Of a stretch of 64,000 nucleotides of DNA, positions 50,701 through 62,700 are shown piece by piece. The DNA lies in NCBI GenBank assembly GCA_037976565.1, contig CP137683.1, forward strand, positions 9,882,927 to 9,946,926, written 5' to 3'. Positions within the stretch are counted from its first letter, which is position 1; every line of letters begins with the position of its first letter. Source of the DNA: Mesocentrotus franciscanus. Taxonomy: Eukaryota; Echinodermata; Echinoidea; Camarodonta; Strongylocentrotidae. A program made the position numbers and the translations under genes. The notes beneath the pieces are model-generated. The model worked only from the letters and a program-made list of their open reading frames with translations. It did no database searches and had not been told where the DNA came from.

Positions 50701-53700
50701 ACCCCCAGGCGGCCAGTTTTTAGCCAATTCGCCCGGGCACAGAGCGGCGGCCGCCCGGGCAGCGCTTGTTTTTAGCGCATCGCTCGGTCGCCGCTGAAGT
50801 TTTAGCGGAGTTAAAATTCGGGCGGCGCCTGCTCACTTTTCACTCGCCGCCCAAAATACGCTCGGTGCCCGGGCGGTCGCCGTCAAGCGATTTAGGTCAA
50901 AATTCGAAGCCGCTAGGTCAAAGGCTGACGCGCGGTCACCGTCCGGTCGCCGCTGGGAGATCAGTCGGTCACTGCCGGGAGGCCGCGCGGAGAAGCTCCC
51001 CAATTTCGCCCAGTTTTTACCTAAAATCGACCGGTGGCCGACGGGAAATTGACAGGGCACCGTCCAGGCATCACTGGGGCTCTACAGCCTGCTCGACTTC
51101 TCCAATTTCTTTAAAATCAGCTGGTGGCCGGTGGGAGACCGCCCGGGAATCGTTGGGTCATCAATCGGTCACTGCCGGCACGCCACGCGGAGAAGCTCCA
51201 CGATGTCGCCCTTTGACCTAAAATCGACCGGCGACCGACGGGAAATCGACAGGGCACCGCCCAGGCATCGCTGGGGTCTACATCCTGCATGCTCGACTCC
51301 TCCAAAAATCGTTGGGCGATGCCTAAATTCCAGCGGCGACCGAGCAGGCTACAAATCGGTCGGTCGCCGCTCTGAGTTGTGACCATAGCTTAACATACAT
51401 TCACTTTACAAATCTTTCAATATGAACAAGGAGAATCATTATATTGACCCAGATTTATGTAGGTCAGGTACAGTATATTCACTTTCAAAATCAGTGTTAC
51501 AAGAAACGCATTGTATCATCTTGGAAACGAACAATAGCAAAAAGACAATACATGCTCATGGGACAGCATACTCAGGAAGTCCGATTAATATTTATATTGT
51601 TGTGTCTCTGATTAGTCTAGCACCTTTTTGCAAGAATGCTCAGTGCATAAAAGCTCTGGAGCCTTCCCTAAATCCCCTCCTTTTGCTTTCTGTTATATTA
51701 TGGGCTTTTCTTCTGGTTGGAATATGTTGATTTTGGTATCACTGGAAAGCTTATTGAATCATATGTGAATATAAAACACTTATCACTAACGTAGGAACAA
51801 AATAGAGTGCCAAAGTTTTGTTGAAAAGAACAGAAGTGAACATATATTTAAATACCGAAAATACATTTTTAGAAAAAAAGTATCATACAGGCAAAGAACA
51901 TTAACATACCAAATGAGTTTGATATGGTAAGAAAGCAAATGAAAAACTCTACAACTTTGCTACACAACATGTATCTTCAAAATGTTCAATTAAAAAGTTA
52001 TAGCCATCTGAAATTAGAGATACCTTCTTAACGCAAGTGTATAATTGTAATATGTGTCTCTGGGTAATAGTCTGTCTATGCTATATACAAAATAGTGTCT
52101 GAAACGGAGGACATTTACATAGTTCATGAGAAAAAGAAGTAAAAGACGATTTAAAAGGCCCAGTGCATAAATTAATTTGCATAATTAGTTGTAGGTAGAT
52201 CTGCTTTAGTTATGCTGATGATTTTTAGAATTCTTCATGTTTATAACAGAGTATAGATGTGTTATTGAGACCTGTTATTATTCCTGTGGTTACTTTGAAT
52301 TACATGAAGCCTATGCAATACATAGTCTAGTTTCAATATATCAGAAAAGATATGGACAGAACATTTTATATGTTAAGGAGAATTACTGTAATAAAATTAT
52401 TCCTTGAATTGGAAGGGTGCGCCGCCAAGTAGGCGCCACTTACCGGCATAGAAGCGTAGTTTCGTTCCCTGCCGGTAAAGGTCCTTAACTTGTTGCGACA
52501 ACATCTGTTTTTCTTTTAGATCAGATAAGCTAAGATCGTCGAGGATGAAGAATTCTTTATCTTTAAAGTTATCTCAAGCTTTTGTTATCACTTGAACTTT
52601 ATCGCGGTAGGATAAGAAGAGCTTTATAAGGATATGGCGGGGCTTCCCATCTGGCTTTGGTCCGTCTCAGTGGGCTCATTTCACTTCTTTATAGACTGCT
52701 ACATATCCAGAACAAATTGAAAGGATAATAAAACAGACTACTTTCTCAATCCAGTAGAACGTATTACAATGAAATCATTTATTAACGTAGGAATGATAAA
52801 GTTACTTTATTGTGGATATTAAGTCTTGATGTATGCCGTTTCTTTTTTATTCCCAAGATTGTGAACGGAATCCCTGTAAAAACGGATGGTGTGAGGAGAC
52901 TATGGAAGGCTATGAATGTCACTGCTCAGCTGGATATCAAGGCAAAGCTTGCAATGAACGTAAGACAATTAAACATCAAAAATAATTTCGTTCAAAATAA
53001 GTATTACATAGAGTTGAACAAGGCCGCATATGCCTGTTTAAAAAATATCTTAGTGCATCTTGTCGGATTACAATCAAATCAATAATAAATTTTGGCTAAA
53101 AGTCTTAAAAGCTTCGATCAAATATGAGGATATTGTCCGTCTAATTGGACAACTCGAGTTTAATAGCTTTGTGAGTCACTTATTGAAATATGCGAGCATT
53201 ACAATGACGTATTATGTAACCCTAATAGGATTTATATGGGACATACAATACGGTGTTGAAATTGTCCTTCCAAACCCAACAGTTCTTTTCAGGACTACAC
53301 ACATGGTGAAATTATGAATTAATGCACACGGGTATCATGGCTATGCTTAACTTAACTATCTAAAGGTCATCTGAGTAAAATATCATTTGTCAACATCACA
53401 TACCATGGGCAATGCTTTTTAATTGAATAAAATAAAGTAATATTTTAGGGCACCCCCCCCCCCGAAAAAAGGTTACAATAATGTCTTTCTTCTTCAACTA
53501 TCTTGTGATTTGATCAGGTTACGTCAGCCCTCTTACTGTTACCTGTGTGGAAGATATCACCGTCATTGTCGAACTTGGTAGGCCTACTCCCAATACATCC
53601 GTCGAGTTCATACAACCATCGGCTACTGATATGTCAGGCACGGCTATATTGGTCTCCAAAAATTATGGCTCGGGTGACGAATTCCCAGTCGGGTCAACCC

Positions 53701-56700
53701 TCGTTAAGTACGTCTTTGCTGACGAGAGCAGAAATGAGGCAACTTGCAATTTCACCGTAATCGTCAATTCAAGTAAGTAGACCTCACGATCGAGGAATCA
53801 ATATAGTCATTTGTGTATCCAGGAGGCATACTTTGAATAATCAGGTAATTTTTTGCTTCGGGTCGAGTGGTCGCGTTACCCTACCTTTCATGAAAACATG
53901 CCCCTTTATTCACGAAATGTCGGGGTAATGTTCGTGAAATAAACCCCTCTCATAATACAAATCGTCTGGTTCAATCAACCCGACACTTTGTGAAAAACCT
54001 ACGGCAAACGTACAAAAGTTTACGTTATCTTCCGCTTTCGTTTCACGAAAGGTCGTATAACGGTTACGCGACCACCCGACCAGACTCGATGAACCTATAT
54101 GATTCGAAGTAAGCCATCCAGGATACTTGGCCAATAGCGTGTAGCAGGCAGGGGCGGACTTGGACTAAAATCAGCTTGGAAAGTTTGATGCTACCGGCCC
54201 GCTCAACCTAATAGATATACCATCTATCCCTCGACTAGAAATTGACCGATCTTCAAGCAAATATATCGAGTGGACCGTGGGTAAACTCTCGATGTCCAGT
54301 CAGTCCCTGAAAGCGTATACTGATATGGCATTAAAGTGACTCGGTAACATTGTTGATGGTTGATGAAAAAACTGCGTAATTTTTGTATGAAATGTTACTT
54401 ATTATATTACTTCTATTGTATTAACCCTCTAGCATGCAAAAAATCCTGAAAAAAATTCTCAAATCACAAAGATATTTTTGTTTTTCTTTGAAGGCGTCAC
54501 TGATCAACACCCTCTATAAACAGTGATTAACAGTAAATTTTCCCAACCATTTTTGAATTTTCCCAACCGTTTTCCCTTGAAAATAAGACATAAAACAGGA
54601 TTTAAAAAATCTTTTAACACTTAAATGTCTGGAATGGTATAAAGAGCCAATTCATAGCTTTGTTACGACTTATATTCACCAAAAATGTAATTAAATTGTA
54701 ATAATATAGTTGGGAGAATTAAGGAATCGATCAGATCAGTTTTTCCAAATTTTTATCATTAATAATGGTCTGTTTTAACTCAAACTTTCAGATTATCTTT
54801 AATTGTACATCTACCATTGAAGTCACTACCTTAGCACCATTTTCTCTTATCTAAACAATGTTACCCAGTCCCTTTAATGTAAAGCAGTAATTTCTTGTTT
54901 GCTGTAGCTTTCCTACGAAAATCATCGTTTCGTCATGCATAGAGCTTTTGACATATTCATCAATCGGAAGCTTTACACGAACAAAAGAAATGTACATGTT
55001 TTTAAATATAATAATGTGTATTCCAAAATCATTATATTTCTGAATCAATTCCACGATTTCTTGGGGCTAGTAAATAATCAAATCAAACCAAATCAAATTT
55101 CTCTAAATTTCTGAATCAGTTGATACTATCGCTCCTGATGTAGTCTGTATTGAGGATGTCACAGTCACTGTCGAACTCGGTAGGCCTACTCCGAATACAT
55201 CCGTCGAGTTCATACAACCATCGGCTACTGATATGTCAGGCACGGCTTTATTGGTCTCCACAAACTATGGCGCGGGTGATGAATTCCCAGTCGGGTCAAC
55301 CGTCGTTGAGTACGTCTTTGCTGACCAGAGCGGAAATGAGGCAACTTGCAATTTCACCGTAATCGTCAATACTAGTAAGTAGAACCTACGAGGAATCAAT
55401 ATAGTCATTTGTGTATCAAGGAGGCATACTTCGAATTATCGGGTCATTGCGTCGGGTCGGGTGGTTGCGTTACCCGACCCTTTGTGAAAACATGCCCCTT
55501 TATTCACGAAATGTCGGGGTAATGTTCGTGAAATAAACCCTCTCATAGTACAAATCGTCTGGTTTAACTAACCCGACACTTTGTGAAAACCCTACGAAAA
55601 ATTTACGGAAGGTCATGTCATCTTCCGCTTTCGTTTCACGAAAGGTCGTATAACGCGACATACAGGATACTTAGCCGATAGGGTGCAGCAGGCAGGGCTG
55701 GTCTGGGACTGAAAATCAGCAAGGAAAGTTTGATGCAACCGGCCCACTCAACCTAATAGATATACCAACCAACCCTCGACCAGAAATCGAATGGCCTTCA
55801 AGCACAGATATTGTGTGGACCGTGGGCAAACTCTCAAACTCTCGATGCCCAGTCAGTCCCTGATAGCTGATGCATACTGGTAACGCATTAATGTATAGCA
55901 GTAATTTCTTGTGTGCTGTATCTTTCCTAAGAAAATACTCGTTTCGTCATGCCTAGAGCTCTTGACATAAAGGAATACAAAATGTACATGTATTGGAATA
56001 TACTAATGTGTCTTCCAAAATCATTAATTTTCTGAATCAGTTACACGATTTCTTGGGGCTAGTAAATAATCAAATCAAACAAAATCAAATTTCTCTAAAT
56101 TTCTGAATCAGTTGATACGACCGCTCCTGATGTATTCTGTATTGAGGATATCACCGTCACTGTCGAACTTGGTAGGTCTACTCCGAATACATCCATCGAG
56201 TTCATACAACCATCGGCTACTGATATGTCAGGCACGGCTTTATTGGTCTCCAAAAATTATGGCGCGGGTGACGAATTCCCAGTCGGGTCAACCCTCGTTG
56301 AGTACGTCTTTGCCGATGAGAGCGGAAATCAAGCAACTTGTAACTTCACAATCACCATCAACACCTGTAATTACTAATCGTCGCTTTAATTCTTTCAAAT
56401 TCTAAAACTGTATAGGATTCTTTCTAGGATAATGATAATTGGAAAAAATAAACCATGAAAAAGGAACCATACGATTCATCGCATTTATCCAAAAAATGCA
56501 ATCCAATCAGATCTTATTAAAGAAAAAGACTCTTTGTACATGTATGTATGTCTCCCTTTCTCTCCATCTCTATCTGTCTCTGTCTTTGTCTCTGTATGTC
56601 TGTCTGTCTCTCTATCTCTCTATGTATATACATGTATCATCTTCATCCAACCGATTTCCCACATTAACTATACGATAATTGCCCGTGAGACATTAGATTA

Positions 56701-59700
56701 TCTACATCATTTTAGTTGGGTAACAGATAGTTGGTTAAAAATTGCCCAAAGTTGTAAACTCTTGCCCAAATCTGGTCACGGTGAATTGACCAAATAACTT
56801 AAAGCAGAAGTTGCCCAACTTTTTGTCATATTCTAACCAAACCTTGAGGGCATATTAGTGTTCGGGAAAACTTTACTCATAAACTTGGGTAAATCTATTG
56901 ATATTCTATTCATTATTGAATAAACTCTACCACACTGCTGTGCATCATTGCCTGAAATTGTTAAGAAAGTATTTCACCAAATATGAATGTAAGGTTTGCC
57001 CAATTAATGTGCATATCGCATCGAACAATGAAGTCAATTTAGTTTTCCACCAATTTTTTTTTGTAATAAGCAAGACCTACCAAATCGCTGGTCACATTGT
57101 CATCAATCGTTGGTATACCTTTTCAGCAAGTTTTCTAACCCACCATTATGGTACTATTAATGTTGGGCCATTCGTACTTATAGTTGCACATATATGTAAT
57201 TATAATGTGGGCGTTTACCCCTTGATATGCTTGTGACTGCAATGAATGTTCCGTCAAATTCTGTTTACCGACCCCTTTTCGTCCATTCTCCCTAATAAAA
57301 CTAATATTTTTTCAAGCTGTAAGGTTCACTAAAATAGTGTTAAACCTCTTGCAATATGTATTTATCAACCATGATTTTACTACGGACGTATATGATTTAT
57401 AAATCATCTTATAATATTCGATGCTGAGCAAATTTTGATCTGTTATTACACTTTATGCAAAAGCAAGAATTGTAATGATCTTATTCTATCATCAGATGCC
57501 TTTAGGGACCCTGTGGGCCTTGAGAGTGGAGCCATTCCAGATTCATGCCTGACAGCTTCGAGTGCATGGGCTAATGTTTATCAGTGTTTGCCTGAGAGGG
57601 CGCGCTTACACCTTGTCAGGGAACGAAAAGGAGAGTATTTATTCTGTGGAGGCTGGTTAGCAGCATACCACGATACGAATCAATGGATACAGGTGAGATC
57701 GGCGTGACGGATAGGCATCCATAAAGGAAGGTGTTGGGAATTTTGCATTTCTCTCCGTAAACCGGTTGGCAAAAGTTTGTCCAACATGCCCTCCCGTGCC
57801 CCGATCCTGGCGCGACTGCTAAATTGTAGAGAAGTGGTTTCTAAACCGAGAGGTCCCGGGGTGGAAACCAAGTCAGTGCGCTAGTGCCCTTTTGGTGAGG
57901 TAATAATCCTTATTACCAAGTCCCTCGAAGACGACTTAGAGCCGTCACTCCCCGGTTGCTTATGTACAGGCAAACACATGCTTCTCTTGTAGTCAGGTAA
58001 AACAAACTTACCATCAAACCTTTAAAATAACCTAACGACGACACATAGATTTCATGATGAATGTAGTCCGTAAAAATATATACATGTATCTCAAGGAATT
58101 CTCTCCGTAGGAATAATGTTATTGAAAGTTCCTGAGTATGGTTATTTGATTCTACATAAGGTATTTGGTAATTAGAAATTACATATTTGAACTTTGGATA
58201 TCTATTGATGCTTTAGATATTAAATAAACATGATTTTAACGTTTATACCCAAGGTTGATCTGTTAACCAAGTACCGTATTGGTGGAGTTTCGACGCAAGG
58301 ACGTCAGATTGGTCTCCACTGGGTAACTGGCTACAAAATCAACTGTAGCGTAGACGGTATTACCTTTGAAACAGTACAAAACATCCTCACAAACCCCGCA
58401 ACTGACAAGGTTGGTGAATCCATTCGTTTTATTACTTTTGACTAGTCATGCTAGTAGACCTAAAATGAAAATTTCATGATATTATATTTTCCCAAAGAAA
58501 TTGTTAGAGAGGAAGCTACGACCCGATGGAAACTAATTTGTCAGCTTTCTCATTCTTTGTAGTTCAGTTAGATAGATAGAAGGGTTTTATTTTTTTTAAA
58601 TCCATTGTCGCACTCTTACAACTGAATTACCATTGAAATACAATTAAAAAATACATGTATTTACAAGTTAAAAGTACAATAGTATTAGAACTATGACATA
58701 ATATATTTTAAAAAGTCATATTAAAACTCTATGTAAAGGTTCAATGAGTATGGAAAGGAAGAAGGGATGAGTGAGAAATAGGAGCAAGGAGCATGAATCA
58801 ACAAAAGGTGAGGATAGAATGAAAGAAAACGAAAGGAAGGGTAAGAGGAATATATCAAGAAAGATGAGGTGGAATACACGTGTAATGAGCCTTCTATCAA
58901 TTAGCTATAAAATGTACAGATCCTCATGACTTATACAAACCATAAACATATAAAACATGTATTAAACATTATTACACTATACATTTGGCAAGCAACATCA
59001 AGTATTGTAGTATTGTAGCTATGACACTTTTCCAGGTGGTTAAGTTCAAACATAGTACAATTGTGAAATTAAGTATGATCAAAGATATCAGTCCTGCTAA
59101 ACGTACAGTAAATTAAAAAGACTCGAGACTAGTAAATAGAAAAGACCCCGGCGAAATAGGCGGAGGAGGAAATTAGGATGAGATTCAAGATTAAAGCGTT
59201 TCAACAGGAATTCAAAACAACCTGCATATCATTTCTACTGTCCATTTCTTTTGAGATTCATTTCATTGCAATAACTATTTAAATTTGAGTGTAATCAATA
59301 ATCGTAAGTCTTTCGTCAAATAACGATTCACACGGAATGACGATTTATTAGCATAACAGGATAAGGCAGTGCACTGTTTCTGAACCTTTCCGTTCTGCAT
59401 TTGAACTCTCTCAATCTATTGCTACGTCGGAGACGTTGGTTTTGTGCCTCAGGCAACCAGTCTTTGAAGTTTTTTTGAGCGATTCTGCAAATTTTAAATA
59501 TAGTTTATCCCTTCTTTCGCTCCATGTTGAAAGCTCAGTCTTCTGGAGGGCATTTCCGTAGCTCACATATTGGTCAGAGAGAATTATGCGAAGTTTGGAA
59601 GTATATGACCAAAGTCCCCTGAAAAGGATTGTTCTTCACATAGGACAAGACATAGTTTTGCCAAACTTTCATGTACATGGGTGTCTTGTGTGTATACCAA

Positions 59701-62700
59701 GTTTTATGTGCAGTGCATGTGATCTTTTTTTTTAAATATTGTTTCTCCAATCAAGCCCAACAGTAGGGTCTTCTTCTTTCCTTTGTTCAACCAGCCTCAG
59801 TGTATTTCTTATTTTATATTTTTGTTCTGAAATTAAATAAATACAAATCTAAGGATATCTGGACAATGAGCTTACGACAATCATTAATAATAATGCAATT
59901 GTGTCTTGTTTTCGGCTTCTTAAAGTGAATCGGTAACATTGTTGAAGGTTGATGAAAAAACTGCGTAATTGTTGTATGAAATGTTACTTATTATACTCCT
60001 ACTGTGCTAGCCCTCGAACATGCAAAAAATCCAGAAAAAATTCTCAAACCACAAAGATATTTATGGTTTTATGGTCACCGTGCGACACCCCTAACAGTAG
60101 ATTCTCCCAACCATTTTTTGAATTTCCTAACCGTTTTCCATGAAAATAAGACATAAAACAGGCTTTTAAAAATCTTTCAACAAACTAAATGTTTGGAATG
60201 GTATATATATATATATATATAACCAATTTATTGCTTTGTAACGATTTACATTCACCTAAAATTTAATTAAATTATAAAAATATAGTTGGGAGAATTCAGG
60301 AATCGATCAGATCAGTTTTTCTAAATTTTCATCATTAATAATGGTTTGTTTTCACTCAAACTTTCAGATTATCTTTAATTGTACATCTAGGATTGAAATC
60401 ACTACCTTAGCGCCATTTTCTTTCATCTGAACAATGTTAGCAAGTCCCTTTAGTACATTTACGAATGAAATTAAATTGAAATAATATGTGTTGAAATTAG
60501 CCCAGTAGTCTTTCTGTACAGAAAAAATATCAATATCAAATAACATGGAATCTCCTCCTCCTCAAATTTCCAAAATCCTGACGAAAAATAAGAATCAATT
60601 ATACTTTGCCTAATGAATGATATTCATTGCTATTGAAGGTGTTCGTGGGTAATAATGACAGCAACACTGTGGTGTACAACGCATTACCACAGCCCAAGGT
60701 GTGTCGCTATGTACGTCTTCTACCTATGGACTGGTTTAGGAAAATAACCCTTCGTATGGAGCTGTATGGAGAACCTCCAGTCATGGGTCAGTAATAAAAG
60801 AATCATAACCCATAGCCTATCAATCCTTGCATTGCCGTGGCTGATATATTATACAGACTTTGGGGATGTCGTGGTGTCGTGGTTCATTCGTATGACTCTC
60901 AATCCAAGGGTTGAGGGTTCGAATCCCAATTTAGGCACTAATTTAACGTCTTTTGCAAAAAAATTAATCAATAATCGCCACTCTGCACCCAGATGTGGAA
61001 GGGTACCTGGCAACCACTAGGGTATCAGTAATTGCAGGGCTCTTAAGATGAAAATCATTGAAGTTGATGAGGCTTCCCTGGGTGAACATAATTATTTTTT
61101 TATTGTTATTATTATCATCATCATTATTATTATTATCATTACTTTACGATTAAATCCCATACAACATTATCTTACGTGGTATAAAACAAAATAAATTATG
61201 TTAATCCTCTGCAGGAGTCGATAATCTCCTCAAATCTAGATTTGTGTTCATCCCTTTTTTTAAATTTCATTGAGAGCACAAAAAGCACCTCACACACATT
61301 TGCACCCCACATAGACACGAAAATTGAATCATATCAAAACGTATATTGAAATTATATGTTGGCATACTGGAAATCTTCTAAAAGTTAAAGAAAGATGGTC
61401 AAAATGTTGGTTAAAGATTGGGTGGCAAAACGACACCACCAACACTCATGTCTACACTTCACATACACAATTTCTGCACATCTATCCCATCTTCCTACGC
61501 CCTTGGCCACATTATGCTCAAGTTGTAATTTGTATGATTCGATGGGTAAAAATTGCCTGACATTAGGGTTTATTTGTATCCGACAACTTTAGGGTTTATT
61601 CCTGGCCACTTACGTTCTGCTCAATCACGATCATTTTTTTCCTACAAAAGTAAGCAAAATATTGCATGTTGCCTCCATCAATGCCCAAAATTTAATCGGA
61701 TACATACCTAATGTTGGACAATTTTGACCCAACACAACAGCAGACCCACATTCTTGAACCTCCAACCCTGAAGTGATAATCTCCTACAGCAGCTCCTTCA
61801 AGCAATGCCGGGATGGTGAAATGTAACATTCTACTGAATATACATTGGATTGAATTTTGTAAAACAAAATATAAAGAACTTACACCTACATTACGCTGAA
61901 AAAGTGACACAATCAGTGTCACCGTTTTCTTTTGATATATTGTTGTTGTTTACCTTACCAACTAAAAAGAAAATGCATTGAAAGAAATTTTAGCAATCTG
62001 ATATCAATACAATGCTGTTATCTGTTGAAGGAATACAGCCAGCTTTGATAAATGCTGATGAAAGTTGTATATATTTTTGGAGAAGTTTTAAAAAATAATT
62101 TTAGCAGGCCATAGTACGCACACTTTCGGTTTAGATTAATATATCTACTTTGTCTTTTATCAAAGTGACGCTTCAATTTAGTTACCCTATATATACGTTT
62201 TTGAACTGTAGTCATCAGAAGCAGTTGTAAAGATTTTTGTTTCTTTCGGGAGGGGGGCTGTCGGGGGCTTGCATGGGTACTTTCATGTATTTCTATATGT
62301 TCCAAGCTTAAAATCGTTTACAATCAAGTTTCTTTCGGTCGAGGGTTTGACATTTGTGGGGGATTCAGCCCTCCCCCTCCCTCCGAACCACTTGCTGTGA
62401 TCATATTAGCAGATCTTGCACAAACTTCACACACTGGAACTCCTGCCAAGAAAAAAGGAGAATTTTTGTATATATGATAACACTCAACTTTCCAATTTTC
62501 CCATGCTTTGAATATAGACCATGATTGGGTGTGCATATCCTCTAAGTGCTACCGGCTTGATGCAGAACCGCGGACCTGGCAAGATGCACAAAGCTTTTGT
62601 CGTAACCTTTCGTCAATCACTACAATAACGGGAGTCAAGAAACCGTCTCTCCTATTCGTTGATACCGAGGAGTACCAAGACATCATGAACGGGATGGGAT

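Noticed and set aside
50766..51386. Long Arg/Pro/Ser-rich open frames on both strands
   Set aside because: They lie inside the GC-rich TTAA element, overlap on opposite strands and reflect composition and internal repeats.
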